A stretch of 64,000 nucleotides of DNA from Stenotrophomonas maltophilia R551-3 (GCF_000020665.1 NC_011071.1:2718501-2782500), one strand, 5' to 3'; positions 1 to 11,094 are shown, counted from the stretch's first letter. Numbers and translations are program-made. The notes: generated by a model from the sequence alone, not told the origin.

Positions 1-803
1 GCCGATACGTTCACTCATCTGTTCCACCTCGCGCTGCAGGCCGGCGCGCAGGCGCATCTGTGCGTTGCCCAGCGAGGCGTACACCTGCTGGAACGGTTCG
101 GACATGGCGACCTTGGCGTAGGCCTCCTCGGCCACTTCGATCCACAGGTCGAACATCGCGCGGGCGCTGGTCAGCTGGCTGCCCGGCTGCTCGTGCTCGG
201 CCAGGCGCTGCTCGAACAGCGCAAAGGCCTCGTCCAGTGCCTGCTTGATCTGATCGACGTAGGCGCGTGAATGCTGCTGGTATTCCTCCTGCGCACGCAG
301 CAGGGACTGCCAGCGCGCCTGGTGCTCGCGGCCGGGGCCGAACGCCGGGCTCTGCAGCCACGGGCCGGCCTGCAACTGGAACTGCTGCAGCCACGCCGCA
401 AATTCGGGCACCGCGGCACCTGCGTGGGTACTGCCCCGGGCGCCCTGCAGCATCCACTGCAGCATGCCATCGCCCTGCCCCTGCACCGCCTCGCGCCAGG
501 CCTGGGCCACGTCGGCGCTGCTGGCATCGCGGCCGGCGAAGCGCGCAGCCACTTCCTGCATGGTGCCGTACCAGCTGCCGGCCTGTTCGCGGAACCGGCG
601 CACGGCATCTTCCGGCGCGCCCTGTCCCTGCTCTGGCAACAGCTGGCCCCACCAGTCGAACAGGCGCCGCCAGCTGCCGGGGTCGTCACCGGCCGGTGCA
701 CCCGGGGTGGACGCATGACGCAGGGCATCGCCCCAGGCGCCGAAGTACTGCCGGGCCAGGGTCTCGAAATCGCTGCTGCCGGGGTCGTGGGCCGAGCTGG
801 TCA
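1..803 (-). CDS. phaE: PHA synthase subunit PhaE (partial, runs off left edge)
   Basis: Class III polyhydroxyalkanoate synthase accessory subunit, which pairs with PhaC to polymerise hydroxyacyl-CoA into storage polyester. Reading leftward from the ATG at 803 the frame stays open to base 1 (at least 267 codons). The protein is helical and rich in Trp, Gln and Ala, beginning MTSSAHDPGSSDFETLARQY, with motifs such as SWRRLFDWWGQLLPEQ and DLWIEVAEEAYAKVAMSEPF, typical of PhaE; the second resembles the PhaE/PhaR conserved block. The C-terminus lies outside the window. It starts 23 bp after pssA ends on the same strand, so the two may be co-transcribed. phaC would be expected just beyond the left edge (inference). 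Confidence 0.85.
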
Positions 804-826
804 TCGCAGGCCTCCGCAGGGCTGGC

Positions 827-1441
827 TCATGGCTTGGGGATGCGCAGGGTCTTGCTGATCATCAGCGACCCGGACAGGGCGAACAGCAGCACCATCGGGT
901 GCAGCTGCCACGGCCCGATCTGCCACTGGCCGAACCAGATGTCCTGGCCGATGGCGCCGGTGCCGGCGGCGATGGCCAGCACGATCACCAGCAGCAGGCT
1001 GGTCGGGATCGGCGTGCCCTCGAAATACTTGACCTTGCCCTCGTCGCCGGCCAGTGCCTCGGCGGTGACGTTGTAGCGGGCCAGGCGGCTGACACCACAG
1101 CAGACGAAGTAGCTCAGCACCAGCCAGTCCCAGCCGCCCTGCATGCCGCAGGCATAGGCCAGCGCCGCCGGCGCCACACCGAAGGAGATCACATCGGACA
1201 GCGAGTCCAGCTCACGGCCCAGGGTGGAGCTGGACTTGCGCCAGCGCGCGATGTGCCCGTCGAGGGCATCGAAGATGAAGGCCAGCGGGATCAGCGCCAT
1301 GCCGAACAGCAGATAGCCGCGCTCGCCGTCCTGCAGGAAGCGCATCGCAGCGAAGACGGCACCGGTGCCGCAGAAAGCATTGGCCAGGGTGAACCAGTCG
1401 GCCAGCTGGAATTCGCGCAGCATCGAGAAGTGACGTTTCAT
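827..1441 (-). CDS. pssA: CDP-diacylglycerol-serine O-phosphatidyltransferase (phosphatidylserine synthase)
   Basis: Integral membrane enzyme joining CDP-diacylglycerol and L-serine in the route to phosphatidylethanolamine. The 204-residue protein carries the complete CDP-alcohol phosphatidyltransferase signature DGx2ARx8Gx3Dx3D, beginning DGHIARWRKSS and ending LDSLSD, between hydrophobic helices (FTLANAFCGTGAVFAAMRF before it, several Leu/Ile-rich segments after it). The length is normal for the short, type II-like bacterial PssA. The alternative is another CDP-alcohol transferase of similar size; the LSDVISFGVAPA tract after the signature favours PssA. It lies upstream of phaE and may share its transcript. 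The 344 bp in front of it contain three DnaA-box-like 9-mers. Confidence 0.9.
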   Translation of the reverse strand: MKRHFSMLREFQLADWFTLANAFCGTGAVFAAMRFLQDGERGYLLFGMALIPLAFIFDALDGHIARWRKSSSTLGRELDSLSDVISFGVAPAALAYACGMQGGWDWLVLSYFVCCGVSRLARYNVTAEALAGDEGKVKYFEGTPIPTSLLLVIVLAIAAGTGAIGQDIWFGQWQIGPWQLHPMVLLFALSGSLMISKTLRIPKP

Positions 1442-1602
1442 GGAGTCTCACGGAGCATCAAGGCCCACAGGTTACCGCGAGCACCGCTGCTGGCGACAGC
1501 GGCGGCAGGGACCATCCTTCACCGCTCCCTCACCTGCCCTCACCGGCGGTGAATTTTTCGCCACCCATCTTGACAGCCTAGGGGGGTGGCGCCTGTCGGC
1601 GC

Positions 1603-1648
1603 TTATCCACAAAGTTGCCCACGCGTAATCCACACCCCCTGTGGACAA
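1603..1648. promoter_or_regulatory. Cluster of three DnaA-box-like 9-mers
   Basis: The 344-bp gap between the divergent pssA and methyltransferase genes contains TTATCCACA (1603-1611, exact consensus), TAATCCACA (1626-1634, one mismatch) and, on the other strand, TTGTCCACA (1640-1648, one mismatch). All three are seen directly. That they bind DnaA is inference from the E. coli consensus TTATNCACA. A TTGACA at about 1570 could be a -35 element. No other gene or RNA is apparent in 1442-1785. Confidence 0.5.
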
Positions 1649-1785
1649 CCAGATCTCACCGACTGCGACGCTGGACATTTCCTCATCACCCCGAAGCGGG
1701 GTTTCCCTACTTCCCAAGCCGCAGGGTCGGCGCTATGGTCACCGGCGGACCCGCCGCCGCCACGTCCGAAACTCTGCAACGGACG

Positions 1786-2436
1786 ATGATGATGCTGGAT
1801 GCTCCTACCCTGGCCGCACAGCTGCGGCAGCCCCATGGCGAGGCTGCGCTGGAGGTGGCCGACGCGATGAACCGCAGCAACGGCGCACTCAACCAGGCCG
1901 CGATCGGGCTGCTGGCCGCCTCCGCTGGTGAACGGATCCTGGAGATCGGCCCGGGCAACGCCGCATTCGCGCCGCAGCTGCTGCAGGCCTCCGGCAGCCA
2001 CTATCTGGGCATCGAGCTGTCCACGGCCATGGTCGAGGCCGGCAACCAGCGGCTGGCCAGTGCCGGACTGGCTGAGCGTGCCGCGATGCGCCATGGCGAC
2101 GCCCATGCCCTGCCGGTCGCCGACGCCTCGATGGACGCCGCGCTGGCGGTCAATACCCTGTACTTCTGGCCGCACCTGGCGCCGGTGCTCGACGAGTTGG
2201 CGCGGGTGCTGCGCCGGGGTGGCCGGCTGTGCCTGGCCTTCGGTGACGCGGCCTTCATGCGTAGCCTGCCATTTGCCAGCGACTTCCAGCTGCATGAGCT
2301 GGACGCGGTGGAACTGGCCCTGCGCGTTTCCGGCTTCAGCGTTTCGGCCTGGCGCAGCCACCGGGAATCCGCGACCGGCAATGACGGGCAGGTTCGCGAG
2401 AAGCACTTCCACCTGCTGCTGGCGCAACGGCGGTAA
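1786..2436 (+). CDS. Class I SAM-dependent methyltransferase
   Basis: Predicted cytoplasmic methyltransferase of unknown substrate, about 216 residues. The Rossmann SAM site is clear: ILEIGPGNAAFAPQLL (motif I), then YLGIELSTAMVEAG with the acidic residue that binds the ribose, then DAHALPVADASMDAALAVNT and RVLRRGGRLCLAF, which match the Methyltransf_11 order. The start is placed at the first of three consecutive ATGs at 1786; an in-frame ATG at 1735 would add 17 residues and neither has a strong Shine-Dalgarno. It is divergent from pssA. No neighbour indicates the substrate; quinone/lipid C-methylation and small-molecule modification are both possible. Confidence 0.8.
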   Translation: MMMLDAPTLAAQLRQPHGEAALEVADAMNRSNGALNQAAIGLLAASAGERILEIGPGNAAFAPQLLQASGSHYLGIELSTAMVEAGNQRLASAGLAERAAMRHGDAHALPVADASMDAALAVNTLYFWPHLAPVLDELARVLRRGGRLCLAFGDAAFMRSLPFASDFQLHELDAVELALRVSGFSVSAWRSHRESATGNDGQVREKHFHLLLAQRR

Positions 2437-2439
2437 TGC

Positions 2440-2504
2440 ACGCCGGGCATGGCCCGGCGCTGCCGGCTCCGAACGCTTCGGGTAGCGCCGGGCCATGCCC
2501 GGCG
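2440..2504. repeat. Pair of inverted GTAG-type (SMAG-like) palindromes
   Basis: CGCCGGGCATGGCCCGGCG (about 2441-2459) and the oppositely oriented GTAGCGCCGGGCCATGCCCG (from 2482) form two short stem-loops between the convergent methyltransferase and Nudix genes. GTAG at one end of a GC-rich hairpin is the hallmark of the SMAG family described in S. maltophilia. Such pairs often sit after genes and may act in mRNA stability or termination (inference). Confidence 0.75.
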
Positions 2505-2511
2505 AGCCGCC

Positions 2512-3000
2512 TCACAGCCGGCTGTACGCCCAGCTCACCATGCGGCCGTCCTTGTACGGCATCACGCCGTGGAACGGGCGCGGGTCGGCGTCGAACACCA
2601 GCGGCAGGAAGTTGCGGTCACCCTCCCACATCGGCAGCTGGTCGAGCTTGTCCACATCCACCCATTCCAGGGTGCCCTCGTGGTTGCCGCCGTGCGGGGT
2701 GCCTTCGAAGCTGTCGATGACGAACACGAAGCCCAGCCAGTCCTCGCCATGCTTGCCAAAACCCGGCCAGCTGATGGTGCCGCGCAGGCGCATGTCCATG
2801 CAGTCGATCCCGGCTTCCTCGGCGATCTCGCGGCGCATGCCAGCGGCCACGTCTTCGGTCGGTTCGATCTTGCCACCCAGGCCGTTGTACTTGCCCAGGT
2901 GGTGGTCACCGGGACGGGTGTTGCGATGGATCATCAGCACCTGGCGACGATCCGGCGACAGCACGTAGCCCAGGGTGGCGACGATCGGGGTATACGGCAT
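2512..3000 (-). CDS. Nudix hydrolase (MutT/8-oxo-dGTPase-like)
   Basis: Predicted Mg2+-dependent nucleoside-diphosphate-X hydrolase of 162 residues. The Nudix box is complete: GGKIEPTEDVAAGMRREIAE followed by EAGI matches Gx5Ex7REUXEExGU. The region after it (GFVFVIDSFEGTPHGGNHEG, then EWVDVDKLDQLPMWEGDRNF) resembles the 8-oxo-dGTP diphosphatase branch, so oxidised purine nucleotides are the likeliest substrate, but specificity cannot be read from sequence alone. A DUF1249 (YqiB-type) gene lies 40 bp upstream on the same strand, an association also seen in E. coli, where nudF neighbours yqiB. Confidence 0.85.
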   Translation of the reverse strand: MPYTPIVATLGYVLSPDRRQVLMIHRNTRPGDHHLGKYNGLGGKIEPTEDVAAGMRREIAEEAGIDCMDMRLRGTISWPGFGKHGEDWLGFVFVIDSFEGTPHGGNHEGTLEWVDVDKLDQLPMWEGDRNFLPLVFDADPRPFHGVMPYKDGRMVSWAYSRL

Positions 3001-3040
3001 GGCAGCATCCAGCGGCAGGTCAGCCGTGGATTATGGCCGA

Positions 3041-3550
3041 TCAGCGCACCAGCGACAGGCGGCGCTCGGCGGGCGTGCTGGCGCCGTCGGGATCGCGGCG
3101 CAGGGTGGCGACGCCGTGGCCTCGTTCGGCCAGGTATTCCAGCCACTTGCCGAGGAAGGTGTTCATCCGCATGCGGTGGCTGATCAGCTCTGCCGGCGGC
3201 GGGTACAGGCCCATCGTGTCCTGCCAGCGGCGGCCGACATAGCAGTGGGTGGTCTCGGCCTGGCGCGCATCACGGTACAGGCGTACATAGGCCGAGGGAT
3301 CCGGCTCGCCGGTGACCGGATCGGCCAGGTCGTAGGTCAGGCGCAGCTCCACCGTGTAGCGGTGGCACTCGATCACGTCCAGGCGAACATCCAGGCCGTC
3401 GCCGATCGAGGAAATGTAGCTGCCCGCCACCAGCCCGGCCGGTTCGAACAGGCGCACCAGGTGCCGGTAGTTTTCCGCGTACAGGCCCATGAGCCAGCTG
3501 AGCCGGCTCAGGCGGGGAATGCGTTCGGTGCGGGGCAAGGCTCGGGCCAT
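3041..3550 (-). CDS. DUF1249 family protein (YqiB-like)
   Basis: Conserved 169-residue proteobacterial protein of unknown biochemical function. The N-terminal [20 protein letters not shown] and the central [20 protein letters not shown] are typical of the YqiB/DUF1249 family. There is no signal peptide or membrane segment, so it is probably cytoplasmic. The family commonly lies next to Nudix genes, and here a Nudix hydrolase follows 40 bp downstream, so a linked role is plausible but unproven. The region upstream (3551-3719) is filled with palindromic repeats. Confidence 0.8.
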   Translation of the reverse strand: MARALPRTERIPRLSRLSWLMGLYAENYRHLVRLFEPAGLVAGSYISSIGDGLDVRLDVIECHRYTVELRLTYDLADPVTGEPDPSAYVRLYRDARQAETTHCYVGRRWQDTMGLYPPPAELISHRMRMNTFLGKWLEYLAERGHGVATLRRDPDGASTPAERRLSLVR

Positions 3551-3563
3551 GGGTCGATCCTAC

Positions 3564-3719
3564 ACGTTGGTGCTTCAACGTGGGGGCGGGATCGCCCCGA
3601 CCAAAGGGGCTCGGTATCGACCAACGGTCGATACCCACCGCGGAGGAGGGGCGATGCCCGCCACGGAGGTAGGCCCCGACCACGCAGGTAGGCCACGACC
3701 GTTGGTCGTGGCGCGCGGA
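3564..3719. repeat. Cluster of palindromic repeat units
   Basis: The gap between the DUF1249 gene and ppsR contains several imperfect copies of a short palindrome: GGTATCGACCAACGGTCGAT at 3613 on (palindrome to 3635) and CCACGACCGTTGGTCGTGG (3693-3711, perfect arms with the centre CCGTTGG), plus partial GGTAGGCC units between them. The GTAG/GTTG-centred arms fit REP/SMAG-like elements of this genus. No ORF with credible coding signal is present. Confidence 0.65.
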
Positions 3720-4541
3720 TCAATACAGCTCGCGCTGCAACCCCAGCGTGGCCAGCACCTTGCTGGAGATCTCCTCGATCGAGGTATGGGTGGTGCTCAG
3801 GGTCGGGATGCGCTCCATCTGGAACATCACCTCGGCCGCGGCCACCTCGCGCTTGCAGGTATCCAGGTTGGCATAGCGCGAATTCGGGCGGCGCTCCTGG
3901 CGGATCTGCTGCAGGCGGTCCGGGTCGATGGTCAGGCCGAACAGCTTGCGCCGGTAGTTGCGCAGGCGCGGCGGCAGGCGGTCGCTTTCCAGATCCTCGT
4001 CGGTCAGCGGGTAATTGGCCGCACGCACCCCGTAATGCAGGGCCAGGTAGATGCAGGTGGGCGTCTTGCCGGCCCGCGACACCGCCACCAGGATCACGTC
4101 GGCGTCGTCGTAATTCACCGCGATGCCGTCGTCATGGGTCAGCGCGAAGTTCATCGCGTTGATGCGGCGGTGGTAGGTGTCGAAGTCGACCATGCCATGG
4201 GCCTGCCCCACCCGGTTCACCCGCGAGCTGGACAGTTCACGCTCCAGCGGCTCGATGAACGGCGCGAACACATCGAGCATCAGGGCCCCGCTCTCGGCCA
4301 GGATCAGGCTCAGGCTCTGGTCCACGCAGGAATTCACCACGATCGGCCTGACCTGGTAACGCTCCCCCGCCGCCTGGATCCGGGAACAGGCTTCCCGGGC
4401 TTTTTCGGGGTCGTCTACAAACGACATCCGGTCGGTAATGAAGCTGAACCCGGAGAACTGGGTCAGCAGGCTATGCCCAATGGTTTCAGCGGTGATACCG
4501 GTTCCATCGGAAACGTAGAACACCGGACGGATGGTCGACAT
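3720..4541 (-). CDS. ppsR: PEP synthase regulatory kinase/pyrophosphorylase
   Basis: Bifunctional serine/threonine kinase and Pi-dependent pyrophosphorylase (DUF299) that inactivates and reactivates PEP synthase by phosphorylating a threonine next to its catalytic histidine. The 273-residue protein begins with the family hallmark [20 protein letters not shown], has the P-loop AVSRAGKT at residues 153-160 and ends with the conserved [15 protein letters not shown]; the length is normal. It is divergent from its target ppsA across a 144-bp gap, the usual arrangement. The target motif in PpsA (GGRTCHAA) is present, so the pair should be functional. Confidence 0.93.
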   Translation of the reverse strand: MSTIRPVFYVSDGTGITAETIGHSLLTQFSGFSFITDRMSFVDDPEKAREACSRIQAAGERYQVRPIVVNSCVDQSLSLILAESGALMLDVFAPFIEPLERELSSSRVNRVGQAHGMVDFDTYHRRINAMNFALTHDDGIAVNYDDADVILVAVSRAGKTPTCIYLALHYGVRAANYPLTDEDLESDRLPPRLRNYRRKLFGLTIDPDRLQQIRQERRPNSRYANLDTCKREVAAAEVMFQMERIPTLSTTHTSIEEISSKVLATLGLQRELY

Positions 4542-4685
4542 GCGCGCTTTTACCCCCTACGAAGCCTAAAAGGGCCGCCAACACAAGCTTGTGCCGACAG
4601 CGGTCTGCCCGGCATCATATCGGCTTCTTCCTACGGACGCGGCCACTCAGCCCGCCTCGGGCGATGGCCAAACGGAGCATCGCGC

Positions 4686-7064
<2,379 letters not shown>

Positions 7065-7126
7065 GACCGTGATTGCTGAGGGCTGACGTCGCTTTCATCG
7101 GCGCCGGCCCATACTTCAGCTGCATG

Positions 7127-7156
7127 CAAGCCCCGCCTCTGCGGGGCTTGTTGTTT
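7127..7156 (+). terminator. Rho-independent terminator after ppsA
   Basis: CAAGCCCCGC (7127-7136), loop CTCT, GCGGGGCTTG (7141-7150), then TTGTTT: a perfect 10-bp GC-rich stem followed by a T-rich run, between ppsA and the MscS-type gene. Confidence 0.85.
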
Positions 7157-7200
7157 CTGGCGTCCGCGCGCGCCACCTCCCCCGCCGCAAAGGAGCCCGC

Positions 7201-8094
7201 ATGCTCGCTACTGCCCCACCCGCCCCCGCCGCAACGCCCTGGTTCCACTCACTCGATTGGGAACGCCTGCTGGAGACCTACGGCGTGCCGTTGCTGGCCG
7301 CGATCGTGGTGCTGCTGGTCGGCATGTGGGTGGCACGACGCCTGTCCAATGCGATGCCACGCGCCACCGCGCGCATGGGCGTGGACCCAATGCTGGGCAG
7401 CTTCCTGCGCAACGTGGTCTATGCCACGTCGCTGGTGATCGTTGTGGTATTGGCCATTGGTACGCTGGGCGTGCAGATCACCCCGCTGCTGGCCGTGCTC
7501 GGCACCGCCGGCCTGGCGGTGGGCCTGGCGCTGAAGGACTCGCTGTCCAACATCGCCTCGGGCGTGATGCTGGTGACACTGCGTCCGTTCCGTGTCGGTG
7601 ATGTGGTGACGGTGGCCGGGCAGACCGGCACGGTTCGCGAGGTGCGTATCTTCCAGACCGTCATCACTGGTGCCGACAACCAGCACACCACCATTCCAAA
7701 CACGTTGATCACCGCTGCGCCGATCATCAACCTGACCGCCGAACCGACCCGCCGTGTCGAACTGGTGGTGGGCATCGGCTACGAAGACAACATCCAGCTG
7801 GCGCGCGACACCGCGCTGGCGCTGATGAAGGCCGACCCGCGCGTGCTACAGACACCGGCACCGGATGTGGTGGTGTATGAGCTGGGTGCGCACGCGATCA
7901 ACCTCGGCATCCGCTGCTACGTGAAGTCCGCCGACTGGTTCGGCACCAAGGTCACGCTGCTGGAGCAGCTCAAGCTGGGCTTCGACAGGGCCGGGATCAA
8001 CATTCCGTATCCGCAGCAGGACATGCACCTGTACCTGCATGGCAAGGATGGCGGCGTGGTCGAGGCCGACGCGCTGGTGCGCGACAAGCCCTGA
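7201..8094 (+). CDS. mscS: Small-conductance mechanosensitive channel (MscS family)
   Basis: Inner-membrane channel that opens on hypo-osmotic shock. The 297-residue protein has three predicted transmembrane helices (LLAAIVVLLVGMWVARRL; the second at VVYATSLVIVVVLAIGTL; and the pore helix LAVLGTAGLAVGLALKDSLS, with the Gly/Ala packing pattern of MscS TM3), followed by the beta domain signature RPFRVGDVVTVAGQTGTVRE and a cytosolic cage. The size matches E. coli MscS (286 residues). AAAGGAG sits 6-7 nt before the ATG. A terminator precedes it, so it is probably monocistronic. Confidence 0.92.
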   Translation: MLATAPPAPAATPWFHSLDWERLLETYGVPLLAAIVVLLVGMWVARRLSNAMPRATARMGVDPMLGSFLRNVVYATSLVIVVVLAIGTLGVQITPLLAVLGTAGLAVGLALKDSLSNIASGVMLVTLRPFRVGDVVTVAGQTGTVREVRIFQTVITGADNQHTTIPNTLITAAPIINLTAEPTRRVELVVGIGYEDNIQLARDTALALMKADPRVLQTPAPDVVVYELGAHAINLGIRCYVKSADWFGTKVTLLEQLKLGFDRAGINIPYPQQDMHLYLHGKDGGVVEADALVRDKP

Positions 8095-8107
8095 TCCCAA
8101 ACAGAAA

Positions 8108-8171
8108 TGCCGGCCAGCGGCCGGCACTACCCTGCCCCGCGCACCCTGGTAGTGCCGGCCGCTGGCCGGCA
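8108..8171. repeat. Head-to-head pair of SMAG palindromes
   Basis: TGCCGGCCAGCGGCCGGCAC followed by TAC (8108-8130) is the reverse complement of GTAGTGCCGGCCGCTGGCCG followed by GCA (8149-8171), with an 18-bp spacer. Both carry the GTAG end and TGCCGGCC hairpin of the classical S. maltophilia SMAG unit. They lie between the convergent mscS and OYE genes. Confidence 0.85.
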
Positions 8172-8181
8172 ACCTCCGGGA

Positions 8182-9297
8182 TCAGGCGGCAACGCTTTCT
8201 TCCAGCACCGGGTAATCGGTAAACCCGACCGCGCCACCGCCAAAGAACGTCGCGCGATCCGGCGGATTCAGCTCCGCACCCAGACGCAGGCGCTCCGGCA
8301 GATCCGGGTTGGCAATGAACGGGCGGCCGAAGCCGATCAGGTCGGCCCAGCCTTCGGCCAGTGCCTGCTCCGCGCGTTCGGCGGTGTACTTGCCGGCGTA
8401 GATCAGGGTGCCCGGGTAGACCATGCGCAGTGCCTGCTTGAACGCCACCGGCATCAGCGGTGCGTCGTCCCAGTCGGCCTCGGCGATGTGCAGGTAGCCC
8501 ACGCCCAGCCCGCCCAGCAGGTGTGCCGCAGCGAGATAGGTGGCCTGCGGCGTGTCGTCCACCGCGCCCTGCAGGGTGGTCAGCGGCGCCAGGCGCACGC
8601 CAACGCGCTCACCACCGGCCACCGCCACCACCGCCTCCACTACTTCACGCAGGAAGCGCAGCCGGTTCTGCAGCGCGCCTCCGTAGCCGTCGGTGCGCTG
8701 GTTGGCCTGCGAATCGATGAACTGGTTGATCAGATAGCCATTGGCACCGTGCAGCTCGACGCCATCAAAACCCGCCGCCAGCGCGTTGCGGGTGGCCTGC
8801 GCGTAGTCGGCGATGATGCCCGGAATCTCGGCCTCGGCCAGCGCGCGCGGCATCGAGTGCTGGATCATCTCGCCCACGCCCGCTTCCGGGCCTGCGCCGG
8901 TTGGATCGACGAACACCTTCACGCCTTCGGCCAGCAGCGCCGACGACGACACCGGTGCTGCACCGCCGGGTTGCAGCGCCACGTGCGAGACCCGACCCAC
9001 ATGCCACAGCTGGGCGTAGATGCGACCGCCTGCCGCGTGCACGGCGTCGGTCACCTGGCGCCAGCCCTGCACCTGTTCCGGGCTGTGGATGCCCGGCGTC
9101 CAGGCATAGCCCTGGCCCTGCGGGCTGATCTGGGTACCTTCGCTGACGATCAGGCCGGCACTGGCGCGCTGCGCGTAGTAGGCGGCCATTTCCGCAGTGG
9201 CAACGTTGCCGTCGGCGGCACGCGAGCGGGTCATCGGCGGCATCACGATACGGTTGGGCAGGGCCAACAGGCCCAGACGGTGGGGAGTGAACAACAT
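8182..9297 (-). CDS. Old yellow enzyme family alkene reductase
   Basis: FMN-dependent NADPH oxidoreductase reducing activated C=C bonds (N-ethylmaleimide, nitro-olefins, quinone-like electrophiles). The 371-residue chain begins MLFTPHRLGLLALPNRIVMP and has the OYE hallmarks NRIVMPPMTRSRA, AQLWHVGR (with the HVGR strand), FDGVELHGANGYLINQF with the His/Asn substrate-binding pair, and FGRPFIANPDLPERL, the phosphate-binding end of the barrel. I chose the ATG at 9297 over an upstream in-frame start because the family N-terminus begins there. No regulator is adjacent. A second, more distant OYE-like gene is at 40012. Confidence 0.92.
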   Translation of the reverse strand: MLFTPHRLGLLALPNRIVMPPMTRSRAADGNVATAEMAAYYAQRASAGLIVSEGTQISPQGQGYAWTPGIHSPEQVQGWRQVTDAVHAAGGRIYAQLWHVGRVSHVALQPGGAAPVSSSALLAEGVKVFVDPTGAGPEAGVGEMIQHSMPRALAEAEIPGIIADYAQATRNALAAGFDGVELHGANGYLINQFIDSQANQRTDGYGGALQNRLRFLREVVEAVVAVAGGERVGVRLAPLTTLQGAVDDTPQATYLAAAHLLGGLGVGYLHIAEADWDDAPLMPVAFKQALRMVYPGTLIYAGKYTAERAEQALAEGWADLIGFGRPFIANPDLPERLRLGAELNPPDRATFFGGGAVGFTDYPVLEESVAA

Positions 9298-9395
9298 GGC
9301 GGCGATCTCTTGCGGGGGGGACTGACCGCAAGGATGGGGATGGATGCCGCAGCGCAACAGGCGGATCGTGGCAAAACAGTTGTGCCTGGCAGACA

Positions 9396-9481
9396 AGGGT
9401 CAGAGCCCTTCCTGCGGAAGGGCTCTGACCCTGTGCGAGGTCGGGGTCGGATCCCTTTGCAACGCAAAGGGCTCTGACCCC
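9396..9481. repeat. Two adjacent long inverted repeats
   Basis: The first has perfect 17-bp arms, AGGGTCAGAGCCCTTCC at 9396-9412 and its complement at 9416-9432, around a TGC loop. The second, 9443-9481, has 18-bp arms with two mismatches around AAC and shares the GGCTCTGACCC arm with the first. They look like two copies of one palindromic family distinct from SMAG, placed just upstream of the OYE gene and downstream of the EcsC gene. Confidence 0.75.
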
Positions 9482-9489
9482 GAAGCGGG

Positions 9490-10362
9490 TTACAACGTGG
9501 GCTCGATCAACGCCCCGCCGTGCGCCACACGGTCATAGCAGGTGCGCACTACGTCTTCGCCGTACTTGCGCTCCAGCCGGCGCACGATGAAGTGGCCGCG
9601 CGCCATGTCCTGGTAGTAATCGGTGAACATCGTATTGAGTGTCGCACCGGCAGCCGCACCCACGATCGGCACCGCCTGTGCGGCGAATTTCTCGGTGACC
9701 ACCACGCCGAAGCGCGCGGCCACCTTCTCCACCATCTTCGCCAGCAGCTTGCCGGCTTCCTTCGGTGCCACGCCCAGGGTAAGGTCACGGCCGGTCACCA
9801 CGCGCCCGGCCAGCTCAGCCGACAGATGGCGCATCACATCGGTGGTGAAGCCCCGGGCCAGGTAATAGCCAGTCTCGCTGGCGTCATCGCGCGGCGAGTT
9901 GCCACCCAGCGCGAACACCTCCAGGCAGGCCTGGCGGGTACTGAACTCGGACAGGTCGAAGCCTTCGCTGCGAGCCACGTCGGCCACGGCGCGCATCATG
10001 ATGGTGGTCGACACCGGCAACTCGATGAACAGCGCAGCAAAACCAAAAGCGCCGCCAACCGCACCGGAGGTCGCTGCGGCCAGCTTGTGCCAACGGGTGG
10101 ATGCGCCCTTGCCGGGGGTGTTGTCCATGCTCCACAGCGCGGCCTGCGCCGACTTGGTCAGCGCCGCCTGCACCGCGCCGTGGATGCGGTTGGAGACCGA
10201 GCTGGGCAGCGCCTTCACCGCGAACTCCAGCGGCGTACCGACCAGATTGGCCATGCGCGCGGTCAGGGTTGGCGCTTCCAGCAGGGTCACCGCCCGCTGC
10301 AGGTCAGACCAGTCGCGGGCGTCGTGAGCAATGTCGCGAGGGAGCAGGATGGGCTCGTTCAT
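9490..10362 (-). CDS. EcsC family protein
   Basis: Protein of about 290 residues of the EcsC family (named after the third gene of the B. subtilis ecs ABC operon; function unknown). Recognised by the central AAATSGAVGGAFGFAALFIE and LPVSTTIMMRAVADVARSEG block and the C-terminal GAAAGATLNTMFTDYYQDMA stretch, with Gly/Ala-rich amphipathic helices that suggest membrane association. The start is placed at the ATG at 10362 (MNEPILLPRD); the open frame continues upstream but through SMAG repeats. Flanked on both sides by palindromic repeats; no operon partner. Confidence 0.8.
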   Translation of the reverse strand: MNEPILLPRDIAHDARDWSDLQRAVTLLEAPTLTARMANLVGTPLEFAVKALPSSVSNRIHGAVQAALTKSAQAALWSMDNTPGKGASTRWHKLAAATSGAVGGAFGFAALFIELPVSTTIMMRAVADVARSEGFDLSEFSTRQACLEVFALGGNSPRDDASETGYYLARGFTTDVMRHLSAELAGRVVTGRDLTLGVAPKEAGKLLAKMVEKVAARFGVVVTEKFAAQAVPIVGAAAGATLNTMFTDYYQDMARGHFIVRRLERKYGEDVVRTCYDRVAHGGALIEPTL

Positions 10363-10397
10363 GGCGCCGATCTTAGCGCCAGGGAGTTGAACGGAGG

Positions 10398-10514
10398 GTA
10401 GTGCCGGCCGCTGGCCGGCAACCTGATACACGTCACGAAGGCCGCTGAATTGCCGGCCAGCGGCCGGCACTACCAGTTCGCGAGTCATCCGGTAGCGCCG
10501 GGCCATGCCCGGCG
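10398..10514. repeat. Three SMAG palindromes
   Basis: GTAG-headed unit at 10398-10420 (GTAGTGCCGGCCGCTGGCCG...), its inverted partner at 10451-10473, and a variant GTAGCGCCGGGCCATGCCCG at 10492-10514 that matches the 2482 copy. They fill the gap between the EcsC gene and orn. Confidence 0.85.
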
Positions 10515-10521
10515 TCGTTGT

Positions 10522-11094
10522 TCAGGCCGTGGGCAACCCCGACAGCGCGCCCATGAACTGGCGATAGTGACGCAGCTCGGCAATCGAATCGTGCACATCG
10601 CTCAGCGCGGTGTGGTTGCTGTTCTTGCCGACGCCGGCGGCCACGGTCGGCGCCCAGCGCTTGGCCAGTTCCTTCACCGTGGACACGTCCAGGTTGCGGT
10701 AGTGGAAGTACTTCTCCAGGCGCGGCATCTGGCGGTGCAGGAAGCGGCGATCCTGGCAGATCGAGTTGCCGCACATCGGCGACAGGCCGGCCGGAATCCA
10801 CTGCGCCAGGAAATTCACCGTCTGCGCCTCAGCCTGGGCAAGGGTCACCGTGCTGTCCACCACACGCTGCCACAGGCCCGAGCGGCGGTGCTGGTTGCGG
10901 TTCCACTCGTCCATCGCTTCCAGCGTTTCCAGCGGATGGTGGATGGCGAATTCTGGACCTTCAGCCAGCACGTTAAGCTGGGCGTCGGTGACCACGGTGG
11001 CGATCTCGATGATCGAATCGTTGTCGGTATCCAACCCGGTCATTTCCAGGTCGATCCAGATCAGTCGTTCGTTGGCCGCGCCGTTGTCCGCCAT
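10522..11094 (-). CDS. orn: Oligoribonuclease
   Basis: 3'-5' exoribonuclease that finishes RNA decay by cleaving diribonucleotides, including pGpG from cyclic-di-GMP turnover. The 190-residue protein has the DEDDh exonuclease motifs: [10 protein letters not shown] (Asp15, Glu17), then [20 protein letters not shown] with the second Asp, and [20 protein letters not shown] with the catalytic His and final Asp. The length is normal for Orn. It is an essential or near-essential gene in many gammaproteobacteria. tadA lies 74 bp upstream on the same strand. Confidence 0.95.
   Translation of the reverse strand: MADNGAANERLIWIDLEMTGLDTDNDSIIEIATVVTDAQLNVLAEGPEFAIHHPLETLEAMDEWNRNQHRRSGLWQRVVDSTVTLAQAEAQTVNFLAQWIPAGLSPMCGNSICQDRRFLHRQMPRLEKYFHYRNLDVSTVKELAKRWAPTVAAGVGKNSNHTALSDVHDSIAELRHYRQFMGALSGLPTA

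Noticed and set aside
3489..4685. Upstream extension of the ppsA frame by about 400 codons
   Set aside because: It is antisense to ppsR and composed of low-complexity residues; ppsA with the TTG at 4686 has the exact family length and a good ribosome site.
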